From positions 1,176,521 through 1,240,520 of the forward strand of contig NZ_CP154278.1 in the NCBI RefSeq assembly GCF_039540065.1: a stretch of DNA of 64,000 nucleotides, in the 5' to 3' direction. The notes under the pieces were generated by a model. The model searched no databases. It was not told the origin of the DNA and worked only from the letters and a program-made list of their open reading frames with translations. The stretch comes from Wolbachia endosymbiont of Encarsia formosa. Lineage in GTDB: Bacteria > Pseudomonadota > Alphaproteobacteria > Rickettsiales > Anaplasmataceae. The translations under genes and the position numbers were made by a program. Shown here piece by piece: positions 21,004-31,559 of this stretch; within the stretch, counting starts at the first letter, position 1, and each line of letters begins with the position of its first letter.

Positions 21004-22380
21004 ATGACAAAAGAATCATTAGCAAAAACTAATATAGTAAAAGTTGAAGATAAGAAAGCAACAAAGGGCTTTTTTAAAATATTAGGTGAAGTAGCAGATG
21101 CTGTAAGGTCATGGGTTGGCAATATTGGCCCTGATTTAAGTAGTAGTCGCGATATCGATAGTTTAGTCTTGAAGATGAACGAATGCTTAAACCCAAAGGG
21201 GGGTGAAGTCTCAGCACGTAAGAACACCGTATCTCTTGGTAATTTGTACTTGAGTTTATCAGAGGCAGGTCAAATAAAATTTTTACAAACCCTGGCAGAA
21301 AATTTCAATCCGGATAAAACGAAAATAGATGAAGAAATAAAAGTATATAATAAAAATCAAGATTCTGAGTCGAGCTATAAGTTTGAACAAGACTTAATAA
21401 AAGTACTTGAATCACCACGCTCTAAAATATTGAATCAGTTTATCTCCTTACCGGAGGGCCTTAAGTTTATTGTTGATATGCGTTCTGATGTACTCAAGCT
21501 GAAGAATCAATATAAAAGTCTAAGTCCACTAGAAAACGAATTAAAAAGTATACTTTGTACTTTGGTTGATGTTGATCTACTTGATCTTCATCAAATCACC
21601 TGGGATTCACCTGCATCATTGTTGGAAAAACTTATAAAATACGAAGCTGTACATAAAATTTCCTCTTGGGGTGATTTAAAAAACAGACTAGATTCTGATC
21701 ATCTCTGTTTTGCTTTCTTTCATTACAAAATACCAAATGAACCTTTAATTTTTGTAGAGGTTGCACTGATGAATGAGATTGCAGATAGTATTCAACACGT
21801 TTTGGACGAGTCAGTTCCTTCAAGCGACCCAAGCAGTGCAAGTACTGCTATATTCTATTCAATATCAAACACTCAAACTGGTTTATCTGGAATTAGCCTC
21901 GGTAACTTTTTAATAAAGAGAGTCGTAGAAAAACTATCGCAAGAATTTAAAAGCGTAAAAGTGTATGCAACTCTTTCTCCAGTTCCTGGATTTACAAAAT
22001 GGCTAAAAAATCAAGACGTAGCTTTATTAGGTAAGCTTAATATAAAACAATCAGGTACAGAAATTTTAGAAAGCATAAAAACTAACATTGAATGCGAAAA
22101 ACAGTCCCTACTTAAACTTTGTGCACATTATTTGCTAAAGGTTAAAAGCAGTGGTGGAGGTGCTTATGATCCAGTAGCACACTTTCATTTAAGCAATGGT
22201 GCATCAATCAAACAAATCAACTGGATGGCTGATACTTCTGAAAAAGGCATTAGTCAGTCAGCCGGAATAATGGTGAATTATCTGTATGAGCTGCCTAAAA
22301 TAGATAACAATCATGAAAATTATATGATTAATAAAGTGATTTCTCATTCAAAAAAAGTGTCAGCTATGTTAAAGGAATAA
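21004..22380 (+). CDS. Malonyl-CoA decarboxylase
   Basis: This enzyme converts malonyl-CoA to acetyl-CoA and CO2. The 458-residue protein has the family's helical N-terminal domain (FLQTLAENFNPD) and a C-terminal acetyltransferase-fold domain. The signature blocks are AIFYSISNTQTGLSGISLGN, VYATLSPVPGFTKWL and YDPVAHFHLSNGASIKQINW. The serine in the first block and the histidine in HFHLSNGA near residue 393 fit the catalytic pair known in the family. It ends with GISQSAGIMVNYLYEL, also typical. No malonyl-CoA synthetase or malonate transporter is adjacent, so its role here may be to balance malonyl-CoA pools. Confidence 0.93.
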   Translation: MTKESLAKTNIVKVEDKKATKGFFKILGEVADAVRSWVGNIGPDLSSSRDIDSLVLKMNECLNPKGGEVSARKNTVSLGNLYLSLSEAGQIKFLQTLAENFNPDKTKIDEEIKVYNKNQDSESSYKFEQDLIKVLESPRSKILNQFISLPEGLKFIVDMRSDVLKLKNQYKSLSPLENELKSILCTLVDVDLLDLHQITWDSPASLLEKLIKYEAVHKISSWGDLKNRLDSDHLCFAFFHYKIPNEPLIFVEVALMNEIADSIQHVLDESVPSSDPSSASTAIFYSISNTQTGLSGISLGNFLIKRVVEKLSQEFKSVKVYATLSPVPGFTKWLKNQDVALLGKLNIKQSGTEILESIKTNIECEKQSLLKLCAHYLLKVKSSGGGAYDPVAHFHLSNGASIKQINWMADTSEKGISQSAGIMVNYLYELPKIDNNHENYMINKVISHSKKVSAMLKE

Positions 22381-22461
22381 TAGGAAGTGCGCAAGCATAT
22401 AGAAAGTGCTAACATTCCCTAATGTTTATGTATATAATGTTGAATAGTTTTATGAGGTAAA

Positions 22462-23448
22462 ATGTATAGTTTGGAAAAGCTTCAAGATATCATAAAAGAA
22501 CTAGATGAGTCAATACAGAGCAAGTCGATAGTAAAGTCGCCTGTATCTGATAATTTAGTTAATGATATTAAAGAAAGCCTGGAGCTAATTAAAAAACATC
22601 CTGATCAAGAGAAAAACATAAAAGAAAAGCTTATAGGAGCAGGTTTTATTGTTCAACACGAGTGTTGGGATAACTTTAAACACTCTTTAGCTAATAATGA
22701 GCCTTTAAGTGACAAGTATGATGTTGTAGTAGCTTATGAAAATTTAAGTATAATAGTAGAAGCTTTAAAGTTGCTTAATAGTGTTAACCGGAGTGAAGAA
22801 GAACTTAATCAAATTACATCAATTCAGAAAAAAATGAAAGAAGAGTTAGAAAAAATACAACAACAAAAAAGCCAAAAAGAACTCTTTGAATTGGAAAAGA
22901 AATCTAAAGAAGAGTTTGGCAAGTACATAGAAAACGGCACTATTGATGAGATATCAATCAAAAAGTATAGTAATCAAGATCGTCTTTATACAATAATCAA
23001 GCTAAAAGAAGACAATAAAAGCACAGATATTCAAGTAAGCGAATTTTTAAATAGTGATTTTTATAAAAAAAACAATATTAATGAAATTCGTATTTTGAAT
23101 GGCGATCAAGAAGAAATTGTCTGTGGCTTTGTGGATAATAAGGGAAAGAGGTGTTATGATTTAGGTACTACAGTTCAATACAGAATAAAGTTTAGCTGGT
23201 ATGTAGGTGGAAAGGAGCATAATATTACGTTAGGTGCTAATAGCGATGGCAACATTAGAGTAGTAGGTGATATACCAAGTGATGAAGATTTAGAAAAAAA
23301 TAAAGATGTAAGGATTAAAGTTTGTGGCGAGTACCTAACCCTTGCTGAAGCAGTAAAAACGTGTAGACAGCAAGAAGATCCAAGTAGCACAGTGAAGCAA
23401 GCATCAGCTAATGAGCATTGCCGTTTATTGGCAAGAACTTCAGCTTAA
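22462..23448 (+). CDS. Unrecognised coiled-coil protein, lineage-specific
   Basis: The 328-residue protein has no family I recognise. The N-terminal half is helical, with a strong coiled coil at about residues 110-155 (QKKMKEELEKIQQQKSQKEL). The C-terminal half looks beta-rich (YRIKFSWYVGGKEHNITLGA, NIRVVGDIPSDED). There is no signal peptide or membrane helix. A TGAGGTAA stretch before the ATG may be the ribosome-binding site. It lies between malonyl-CoA decarboxylase and lepA on the same strand, without clear operon spacing. Function cannot be stated. Confidence 0.7.
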   Translation: MYSLEKLQDIIKELDESIQSKSIVKSPVSDNLVNDIKESLELIKKHPDQEKNIKEKLIGAGFIVQHECWDNFKHSLANNEPLSDKYDVVVAYENLSIIVEALKLLNSVNRSEEELNQITSIQKKMKEELEKIQQQKSQKELFELEKKSKEEFGKYIENGTIDEISIKKYSNQDRLYTIIKLKEDNKSTDIQVSEFLNSDFYKKNNINEIRILNGDQEEIVCGFVDNKGKRCYDLGTTVQYRIKFSWYVGGKEHNITLGANSDGNIRVVGDIPSDEDLEKNKDVRIKVCGEYLTLAEAVKTCRQQEDPSSTVKQASANEHCRLLARTSA

Positions 23449-23503
23449 TGTTTTTAGCAAAGAGAGATATAAATAATTGCTCTTACAGTACTTAAAATGT
23501 AAA

Positions 23504-23531
23504 ATAGATCTACTTAAATAAGTAGATCTAT
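23504..23531 (+). promoter_or_regulatory. Perfect palindrome covering the lepA start codon
   Basis: A 13-bp inverted repeat, ATAGATCTACTTA and TAAGTAGATCTAT, with a 2-nt centre, ends on the first two bases of the lepA ATG. In mRNA it could fold into a hairpin hiding the start codon and the place of a ribosome-binding site; no Shine-Dalgarno sequence is visible. As DNA, it could be a dimeric protein-binding site containing AGATCT. Confidence 0.55.
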
Positions 23532-25326
23532 GAACAATATAAGAAATTTTGCAATAATAGCACATATAGATCATGGGAAGTCAACTCTTGCTGATCGGTT
23601 GATAGAAGAATGCAACGGCCTCGAAGCAAGAGAGATGACTAATCAAATACTTGATTCAATGGATATAGAGCGTGAACGTGGAATCACAATCAAAGCACAA
23701 ACGGTAAGGCTCAATTATACTGCAAATGATGGTAATCAATATTGCCTCAATCTAATGGATACACCAGGTCATGTTGATTTTTCATATGAAGTCAGCCGAA
23801 GCTTAGCCGCATGTGAAGGCTCACTTTTAGTGGTAGATAGCAGCCAAGGAGTTGAAGCTCAGACTTTGGCAAATGTGTACAAGGCAATTGACAATAATCA
23901 TGAGATAATAGTTGTACTCAATAAAGTTGACCTTCCTGCTGCAGATCCAGAAAAGGTAAAGCTTCAGATTGAGGAGGTAATCGGTATTGACGCAAGCGAG
24001 TCAGTTTTAATATCAGCAAAAACTGGGCTTGGGATAAAAGATGTACTTGAAGCTATAGTAACAAAACTTCCTGCTCCTCAAGGTGATACAAATGCTCCAC
24101 TGCAAGCAATTTTAGTTGATAGTTGGTATGACCCTTATCTAGGAGTAGTAATTTTAGTGCAAGTTAAAAATGGAGCGCTAAAAAAAGGCATGAAAATTGT
24201 TATGATGTCTAATAATGCTACATATCAGGTCGATAATATCGGTATTTTCACTCCTAAAAAAGTTATGACAGGTGAACTTTCAGCAGGTGAAGTTGGTTTT
24301 ATCAATGCTTCAATGAAAGAAGTAGAAGACTGCAAAGTAGGAGACACTATTACTGAAGAGAAAAGGCCGTGCAGCAAGGCATTACCTGGCTTTAAAGAAG
24401 TACATCCTGTAGTATTTTGCAGTATTTTTCCCAATAACACAGATGATTTTAAATATTTAAGGGAAGCACTAGAAAAATTACATTTAAATGATGCTAGTTT
24501 TACATTTGATGCTGAAACGTCAAATGCTCTAGGTTATGGATTTCGTTGCGGTTTCTTAGGAATGCTACATCTTGAAGTCATTCAAGAAAGACTCGAAAGA
24601 GAATTTGATTTAGATCTAACAGCAACTGCACCGAGTGTTATATATAAAGTTGCAACACAAAATGGTAAAGTTTTAAATATCCATAACCCAAGCGATATGC
24701 CAGACCCTACAAAAATTGAAATAGTGGAAGAACCATGGATCACTGCAACTATAATGGTACCTGATCAATATTTAGGAGAGATTCTATCTATGTGTGAAGA
24801 GAGGAGAGGAGAACAGCAGGATTTATCTTATGTTGGTAATACGACAACAGCACTACTGAAGTATAAATTACCGCTGTCTGAGGTTGTTTTTGATTTTTAC
24901 GATAGACTAAAATCAATTTCCAAGGGATATGCAAGTTTAGATTGGGAAATATCTAATTATCAGGAAAGTCAGATAGATAAATTAAGTTTTTTAGTTAATG
25001 GAGAACCTGTGGATGCGTTAGCCTGCATTGTTCATAAAAGCAGGGCAGAAAAAAGAGGCCGTGAAATATGTGCACGTTTGAAAGATTTGATACCACGCCA
25101 GCAATATAAAATCGCGATTCAAGCGGCAGTAGGCGGAAAAATTATTGCTAGAGAAACGATTAACCCGTATAGAAAAGATGTAACAGCCAAGCTCTATGGT
25201 GGAGACGTCACACGAAGGATGAAGCTGCTTGAAAAGCAGAAGAAAGGTAAGAAAAGATTGCATTCTGTGGGAAACATAAACATCCCACAAAATGCTTTTA
25301 TTGAGGCTTTGAAAATAAATGATTAA
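23530..25326 (+). CDS. lepA: Elongation factor 4 (LepA, ribosomal back-translocase)
   Basis: LepA is a translational GTPase related to EF-G that acts on stalled or assembling ribosomes. The 598-residue protein starts [20 protein letters not shown], which is the family start, so the ATG at 23530 is firm. GTPase motifs are [25 protein letters not shown] and NKVDLPAA. The unique LepA C-terminal domain is present ([33 protein letters not shown]). It is full length. The start codon lies inside a perfect palindrome (23504-23531), which is unusual. Confidence 0.98.
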   Translation: MNNIRNFAIIAHIDHGKSTLADRLIEECNGLEAREMTNQILDSMDIERERGITIKAQTVRLNYTANDGNQYCLNLMDTPGHVDFSYEVSRSLAACEGSLLVVDSSQGVEAQTLANVYKAIDNNHEIIVVLNKVDLPAADPEKVKLQIEEVIGIDASESVLISAKTGLGIKDVLEAIVTKLPAPQGDTNAPLQAILVDSWYDPYLGVVILVQVKNGALKKGMKIVMMSNNATYQVDNIGIFTPKKVMTGELSAGEVGFINASMKEVEDCKVGDTITEEKRPCSKALPGFKEVHPVVFCSIFPNNTDDFKYLREALEKLHLNDASFTFDAETSNALGYGFRCGFLGMLHLEVIQERLEREFDLDLTATAPSVIYKVATQNGKVLNIHNPSDMPDPTKIEIVEEPWITATIMVPDQYLGEILSMCEERRGEQQDLSYVGNTTTALLKYKLPLSEVVFDFYDRLKSISKGYASLDWEISNYQESQIDKLSFLVNGEPVDALACIVHKSRAEKRGREICARLKDLIPRQQYKIAIQAAVGGKIIARETINPYRKDVTAKLYGGDVTRRMKLLEKQKKGKKRLHSVGNINIPQNAFIEALKIND

Positions 25327-25419
25327 TGTATGTCCAAAAACATAATTTTCAAGAATTAAGTAATATTTTGCTCAATAAGTTCACTGATATTGATATGGAT
25401 AAATTTGCAATAGCTATTG

Positions 25420-25507
25420 GGAATGTTAAAAAAAGTGAGTCAAACCTACATTTTTTTATATTAATTTATTACTTTTTTTTGGTTTGACTCACTTTTTTGA
25501 ACATTCC
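25420..25507. repeat. 27-bp inverted repeat resembling paired IS256 ends
   Basis: Arms at 25420-25446 and 25481-25507 match at 26 of 27 positions and are separated by a 34-nt AT-rich spacer. The arm contains AGTGAGTCAAA and ACTTTTTTGAACATT, close to the terminal repeat of the IS256 relic at 12462-12486 (TTTGACACACTTTTTTGAAC). It could be a miniature derivative of that element. In RNA it would also form a long stem downstream of lepA. The IS5 relic begins directly at its right border. Confidence 0.6.
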
Positions 25508-25835
25508 ACCCTAAGCCCTCTTGAGCTTGAGAATTTTTTCTATATATAGGCTGAGCATGAATGACATCTGATCATCAATTATGCAAATCTGGATATTGTT
25601 GTTCATACTTAAGTCATTTTGCCAAAATTCCCTTTTTGCATCACCTGTTAAACCTCTTGTGTATACTTCTGTAATTGTGGTAAATTTTTGATCATTGGCA
25701 GCCACTTCTCCACACTGCTTCCATACATATTCTCAACTTCTCCTCGTTTTTACTGTGTATTCCTTTTGTGCTCTTTAAAACGATAACTTCTCTATATTTA
25801 TTTTCATTAGGCTAAGTTACCGCTTTTTTCCATTT
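25508..25835 (-). pseudogene. IS5-family transposase relic, 5' part only
   Basis: On the minus strand, broken frames read KGIHSKNEEKLRICMEAVW, then NYRSIHKRFNR, GILAK, QQYPDL and finally SQAQEGLG, in the order of the IS5 transposase whose longer relic starts at 9401. It ends at the inverted repeat at 25507. A 64-codon frame over this stretch is an out-of-frame by-product. From 25836 to 26028 there is further debris, with a minus-strand fragment INYAELIAGPVNKMLSG that I could not identify. Confidence 0.7.
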
Positions 25836-26028
25836 TTATACTCCTGCCCTTGATTAATTTGACCTGATAACATTTTGTTTACAGGGCCTGCTATTAACTC
25901 TGCATAATTTATTCTTATGGTAAAAATTTCTTCTTCACTCTTATTTTTGCTTAACTTGACGCATATGGTTTGTTAAATACTCCCGTCTGTCAAGGAATTT
26001 CTACTCATGAAGGTTATGGCTTGGAAGA

Positions 26029-28050
26029 TTACTGAAATTTTGAAAAATGTAGTCTACTTCTATATTCAAATATATCAAGCAGTAATTCAAAATTAGCTAT
26101 TGTACCTTTTGCACTATTATATGCAAGGTTGAGCAATTCTCTGTCCTCATATAAATCAGCAAATTTAAACTCCATGCACCCTGATTGTTTTGTGCCTAGA
26201 ATATCTCCGCTACCCCTCAGCATCATATCCTTTTCAGCAATATAAAATCCATCTTGTGACTCACACATAATCTTTAACTTTGAATACGAACTTTTACTGA
26301 GATTGTCATATAACAGTACACAAAAAGACGGTTTATCTCCTCGTCCTACTCTACCTCTTAACTGATGTAATTGCGATAACCCGAACTGCTCTGCATTCTC
26401 TATAATCATAATAGTTGCATCTGGCACATCTATACCAACTTCTATCACAGTGGTTGCAACAAGCAGAGAAAATTCATTCCTCTTGAAGGAAAACATCACT
26501 TGATCTTTCTGCTCTTGAGTTAGTTTTCCGTGTATTATTCCAACTATATCAAAAAATGTCTTTTGTAGTTCCTGAAAGCGCATTTCTGCTGCGGCAATAT
26601 TGAGTTCTTCGTTTTCTTCTATATATGGACAAATCCAATATGCTTTTTCGCCTCTATTTATAGCATCTTTCAGTCTTTGAATAATATCTGATGCTTTTTT
26701 AACGTTCATAATAACGGTTTTTATTGGCAATCTAGATTTTGGTTTTTCCCTTAAAATAGAACATTCAATATCACCATACATAGCTTGCTGCAAGGTTCTT
26801 GGAATGGGAGTTGCAGTAACAAAAAGTATATCGGTATTTTCTCCTTTTCCTACCAACCGATTCCTCTGCATCACTCCAAATCGCTGTTGTTCGTCTATGA
26901 CTGCGAGTCCTAAATTTTTAAATGTAACGTTGGCTTGAAATAATGCATGAGTACCAATTACTATATTTAAAATACCACTTGCAAGTTCGTTCATAATAAT
27001 CTTTCTTTCCTTGCGCGCAGTTTTACTGGTAAGCAGAGCAACTTTTATATCAGTACAAGATAGAGCTTCTTCGATCCAATTATAATGTTGCTCAGCCAAG
27101 ATAGTAGTTGGTGCCATTAAAGCTGCTTGCATGTTATTTTCTACCACATTCAGCATCGCAAAGAGTGCAACTACAGTTTTGCCACTGCCAACATCACCTT
27201 GAAGCAGGCTTACCATGCGGTATCTGGATTTTTGTCTTTCTGAGATTTCATCTATCGCTCGAATTTGATCATTTGTTAATTGGAACGGTAATCCATTCAA
27301 GACCTGCTCTTTGTATTTATTCAATATTATAAATTTCCTTCCTCCTTTTTTCACATGATTTTCCCTCGCAAGTTTTAGCGCCAGCTGATAGGCAAATAGC
27401 TCATCATAAGCAAGTCTTTCTCTGCAAACTTCTGCTTCTGCAAGTGAGCTCGGTCTGTGCAATCTTATGATGCTTTCTTTCCAACTCAGCCATTTTTTTT
27501 GCTTTATTAATGTCTCATTTATCCACTCTGGCAAATCAGGCAAATCTTTTAGATTAGAACTTATTATGTTTCTAATGCTCTTGTTAGTAATACCGCGACA
27601 TAATTGGTAATTTGGCTCTATGCAGGCTATTTCTTTAAATTGATTGATATCAGACAACATGTAATCTGGGTGAGTAATTTGCCAATGTTCGGCAAACTTT
27701 TCAAGTTTACCACTGATGACTATATCTGTTCCAACTGGAAATAATTTATACAAATATTTAGCTGAGTAATTAAAAAAAACTATAAATAAATACTGACTTT
27801 CACTTTCAACGATTATTTTATATGGCCTACCTCTAACAGTGGGGCGCTGGTGCTCATACACTTTTGCCACAAAAGTTGTAAATTCTCCCACTTGAGCATC
27901 AGATAGTGATTTACTTCTATCCACATAACTGAGTGGCTTATAAAATAGCAGATCTACCACTCTGTCTCCACCGCAAAGTTTAGGCAAGATTGCGGAATGA
28001 AACTTAGGTATATTCTCCAGCCTGCTATTTAGAAAAATCTGATTGCTCAT
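26029..28050 (-). CDS. recG: ATP-dependent DNA helicase RecG
   Basis: RecG drives branch migration and regression of stalled replication forks. The 673-residue protein has the N-terminal OB-fold wedge domain (residues about 30-180), Walker A LLQGDVGSGKTVVAL, motif II LAVIDEQQRFGVMQR, motif III VTATPIPRTLQ, and motif VI QLRGRVGRG. Motif II reads DEQQ where many homologues have DEQH. The C-terminal region with MMLRGSGDILGTKQSG is complete. No neighbour suggests an operon. Confidence 0.97.
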   Translation of the reverse strand: MSNQIFLNSRLENIPKFHSAILPKLCGGDRVVDLLFYKPLSYVDRSKSLSDAQVGEFTTFVAKVYEHQRPTVRGRPYKIIVESESQYLFIVFFNYSAKYLYKLFPVGTDIVISGKLEKFAEHWQITHPDYMLSDINQFKEIACIEPNYQLCRGITNKSIRNIISSNLKDLPDLPEWINETLIKQKKWLSWKESIIRLHRPSSLAEAEVCRERLAYDELFAYQLALKLARENHVKKGGRKFIILNKYKEQVLNGLPFQLTNDQIRAIDEISERQKSRYRMVSLLQGDVGSGKTVVALFAMLNVVENNMQAALMAPTTILAEQHYNWIEEALSCTDIKVALLTSKTARKERKIIMNELASGILNIVIGTHALFQANVTFKNLGLAVIDEQQRFGVMQRNRLVGKGENTDILFVTATPIPRTLQQAMYGDIECSILREKPKSRLPIKTVIMNVKKASDIIQRLKDAINRGEKAYWICPYIEENEELNIAAAEMRFQELQKTFFDIVGIIHGKLTQEQKDQVMFSFKRNEFSLLVATTVIEVGIDVPDATIMIIENAEQFGLSQLHQLRGRVGRGDKPSFCVLLYDNLSKSSYSKLKIMCESQDGFYIAEKDMMLRGSGDILGTKQSGCMEFKFADLYEDRELLNLAYNSAKGTIANFELLLDIFEYRSRLHFSKFQ

Positions 28051-28197
28051 TGAGATTCATACATGTGTAAGACTGTTATAGAGCCTTACTAAAATCCTGT
28101 CACTCTATTATGACTGTCTATGTTAAGCATATTATTGACATATTAACTATTTTTATTTATTATTATACTATCAGAAATTCATATCAAAGTATTAACA

Positions 28198-29184
28198 ATG
28201 AACAACTCTATACAGGAAAAAAATGAAAATCCAGTCGTTACACTAAAAGCTGAGGCAAAAAAGTTCGATTTTAGCAGGTTAAGGGCCGATAAAAATAATG
28301 AGTTAGCAACCACTGGAAAGCAGATGTACGACGATTTTCAAAGAATGAGATTTGTTATTAACAGCAAAAGTCTAGACGAAAATTTAATTGTTGCATTGAT
28401 AAATGGAGTCGATCCAAATAATAATTTTGATGAAGTTTGGGATAGACATTATCAAGAGATACCTGGCAACAAAAAAACCGACCAATATAAAAAAACCGAC
28501 CAATATAAAGAGGAGTTTGAAAGGTTTTACAATCTAGGTAAAGGGTACACTCATCTATTACCAAAAGAAGGAGATAAAAACGAGAATTATCACCCAATTG
28601 CAAAAGAAATTTTCAGGAAAATGTTTAGATATGCTGAGGCTCAAGTTCCAAGTGATCCTCTCTTAGAGGAACTGGTTACTAACTGTAACCAACTTGGTTA
28701 TGATGGTAACTTGCCTTTTTATCTAGATATATCTGTGTTAAGAAGCTATAATCTTGTGAGCCAAGTTCCTAAGAAAACAATAAGTATTAACTGCACTGAA
28801 TCAAGTTATACAAAAATTGAATCTAAAATGTCTATATCTGTATTAGACCCTAACAAGATAAGGGAATATGAAAACTCAAAAGATGCAGCTATAGCTACTA
28901 TACAAAGTTCAATTGAATTTACACTTGAATCTCAAGATGGAAAAGATGGTGTGATATATAAAGATGGCAAATTGTCACTTACTGTGCCCCGAAAATTGAG
29001 AGATTACACAATTGATGACAGAAATCTATTTGATATCATTAAAGAATATTTCTACAAATTCTGCGAGAAGTTAGGATTTAAATTAAAAATAGAACATGAT
29101 TTAGACGATTCAATCGAAGTGAATAGCCATCTGGAAAGTTTGCAGCCACCGATTCATAGCAATGAACACGAAAATACACCCTAA
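28198..29184 (+). CDS. Unrecognised protein, lineage-specific, with an internal short duplication
   Basis: The 328-residue protein has no signal peptide, membrane helix or family I recognise. Near residues 95-107 the sequence KKTDQYKKTDQYKEEF arises from an 18-bp tandem duplication (AAAAAAACCGACCAATAT twice), a likely recent slippage. The middle holds a LGKGYTHLLPKEGDKNE segment; the C-terminal third looks beta-rich (GVIYKDGKLSLTVPRKLRDY) and ends in a polar tail. Its start is shortly after an AT-rich stretch that could hold its promoter. It may be a host-interaction protein by its lineage-specific character, but nothing in the sequence proves this. Confidence 0.65.
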   Translation: MNNSIQEKNENPVVTLKAEAKKFDFSRLRADKNNELATTGKQMYDDFQRMRFVINSKSLDENLIVALINGVDPNNNFDEVWDRHYQEIPGNKKTDQYKKTDQYKEEFERFYNLGKGYTHLLPKEGDKNENYHPIAKEIFRKMFRYAEAQVPSDPLLEELVTNCNQLGYDGNLPFYLDISVLRSYNLVSQVPKKTISINCTESSYTKIESKMSISVLDPNKIREYENSKDAAIATIQSSIEFTLESQDGKDGVIYKDGKLSLTVPRKLRDYTIDDRNLFDIIKEYFYKFCEKLGFKLKIEHDLDDSIEVNSHLESLQPPIHSNEHENTP

Positions 29185-30033
29185 TTAAAATATTTCAAAG
29201 CTTATTTGCATAGTCAGTTGTACTAGACACAACTTAATCTGACAGATCAAGTATAAACTATAGTATTTCCGAAAGTAAATGATAAAGATATAATAAGTTA
29301 TTTGGGTTATAATGGCATATAGTGTGGATTTAAGGGAAAAGGCAGTATTGATGATAGAAAAAGAGGTAAGACGAAGATTGAGGTAGCAGAGCTTATGGAG
29401 ATAGACTCTGTACCGCTGGTTAAAAAAGAAAGCTGCTGGTGAAAGCCTCAAGCCATCTAAAAACGGCAGCTTTATTCGAAAAATAGACCCAAAAATACTC
29501 AAAGAATATGTTACAAAGAATCCAGATCATACTCTGGCAGAGATGAAACGAAATCTTGGATTTGGAATACATTCAATTTGGTATAGACTAAAACAGCTAA
29601 GAATTACTTTAAAAAAAAGTCACACTATATCAAGAGCGCAATCAAGAAGATAGACAGCAATTTACCGATAAAATCTCAAAAATAGACCATTCTAGCACCT
29701 TATATATAGATGAAGCAGGAGTTGACAATAGATTATACCGAGAGTATGGGCGCGCTCCAAGAGGAAAGAAAATTTATGAAGATATTCCAGCGAGAGAGAA
29801 TCAGTATAGTATCCGGGTGGATTGGAAAGAGATTTATTGCACCAATAACTTTTACTGGAGGTTGTAACAAAGAAGTATTTAATGCATGGTTAGAGCATTC
29901 CACAGTTACAACCTGGTACAACCATAGTTATGGATAATGCTACATTTCATAAGACTCCTACAACAAGGTCATTAATAGAATCTTTTGGCTGTCATTTGCT
30001 CTATCTTCCAACATATTCACCAGATTTGAATCC

Positions 30034-31559
30034 TCACTTTTACCCACAAATAAAAAAGTGAGTAAAATGGATACCAAATAAATTTGGGATTAAAATGAGT
30101 GAAGTAAGTACAAATGTGCAATATACTGATGGCTTAGGGGATAAATGGCTGGAAAGAGAGTTAAAACACGTTAATTTAGGAAATACAAGACTTAATAAGA
30201 GACTTATTAAAACAGGATATTGTATAGAGGGTAAGGCGTCTGGATCAATTAATCAAAGCTGTAGTGGATGGAAAGAAGCTAAGGGTGCATACAGATTATT
30301 TAGCAATGAAAAGCTTAAGGATAAGGAAATTTATTCTTCCCATTACAAAGAAACTATGGAGAGAATGAAAGGAAATCAGTTTGTTTTTTCAGTTCAAGAT
30401 ACAAGTTATTTGGATTTTGACTCTCATATAAAAACCAAGAGGCTAGGTAGTATTTCTAAAGCTTATACGAAGAATAAAATGGGTTTACTGTTGCACAGTG
30501 CCTTAATAGTCAGCAAAGGAAGGATTGCCTTTAGGTCTATCTTCTCAACAATGTTGGGCACGTTCTATTAGGGAAAAAGAAAAGGCACAAGAAAAAGCAA
30601 ACAGGAAATACCGTACCTCCATAGAAGAAAAAGAAAGTTATAAGTGGATAACAGCTCTCAAAGAAAGCATAAACAACCTTCCTGCAAATGTACAACTTGT
30701 TACCCTTGGTGATAGAGAGGCAGATATCTTCAAATTTTTATGGATCACTGAGACATTAGGTAGTTTTTATGTAATCCGTAATCGAACTAATAGAAGATTT
30801 ATCTGTACTGAAATTGGAAAAACAGATTTGCAAACACGCATCACTCAACTGCCAGTAAAGAAGAAAATTTCTCTATAAGTTAATAAAGATAGAAACCAAA
30901 GATCAAGGAAAGCTAATATTGAAGTTAAGTATATGAAAGGCTATATACCTATCAGATCTTCTTCAATTTATGGATCAAAAGACACAGTGCATAAAATAAG
31001 TGATAAAATCCCTGTATATGTGGTAAGTGCAAAAGAAACAAATCCTCCTGAAGGATTGGAAGCTATTGATTGGACTTTGCTGACTAATGTACCAGTTAAT
31101 AGCACTTTAGATGCTATAGAAAGGATAAATTGGTATAAGCTAAGATGGAAAATTGAGGAGTATTTCAGGGTTTTAAAATCAGGATGTAAAATATAAAGCT
31201 CTCGTTTAACTAGAAAGGAAAGGCTACAGAAATTAATTGCTATAAAGAGCATTATTGCATTTAAAATTTTATATTTAACAAAAGTCGCTTTATCAAATCC
31301 CATGGAAACCTGTACTAAAATTTTAAGCAATGAAGAGTGGAAGGCCCTTTTCATACGTGAGCATAAAGTAGCTACATTGCCAGAAGAACCTCCAAAAATA
31401 AAACAAGCTATTATTTGGTTAGGAAAATTAGGTGGATTTATGAATAGAAAAAGTGATAATTTACCAGGGGCTATGACTCTATGGCGGGGCTATGAAAATC
31501 TTAAGGAGAGCATAGTTATGCTTCACATCATGACCTCTCAAAATTGTGGGTAAAAGTGA
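30034..31559 (+). mobile_element. IS4-family element inserted into the IS630 element
   Basis: The element has perfect 16-bp terminal inverted repeats, TCACTTTTACCCACAA at 30034-30049 and TTGTGGGTAAAAGTGA at 31544-31559. It is flanked by an 11-bp direct duplication, GATTTGAATCC, at 30023-30033 and 31560-31570. Length is 1526 bp. The duplication size and the encoded transposase fit the IS4 family. Identical ends and duplication show a clean insertion that is younger than the host IS630 copy. Confidence 0.95.
30095..31553 (+). pseudogene. IS4-family transposase with one frameshift and two stops
   Basis: The transposase starts at an ATG (30095) and reads WLERELKHVNLGNTRLNKRL and ASGSINQSCSGWKEAKGAYR, the Tn5/IS50-like N-terminal DNA-binding region, then FVFSVQDTSYLDF, the first DDE aspartate. 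Near 30525 the frame shifts from SKGRIAFRS to GLPLGLSSQQCWAR. The second frame holds TLGDREADIFKF, an in-frame TAA at 30876, then LTNVPVNSTLDAIERINWYK and WKIEEYFRVLKSGCKI with the catalytic glutamate, a second TAA at 31194 and the C-terminal part to 31553. It is therefore inactive unless supplied in trans. Confidence 0.9.

Noticed and set aside
25511..25705. A 64-codon minus-strand frame after lepA
   Set aside because: It is an out-of-frame reading of an IS5 transposase relic, whose own frames give NYRSIHKRF and QAQEGLG.
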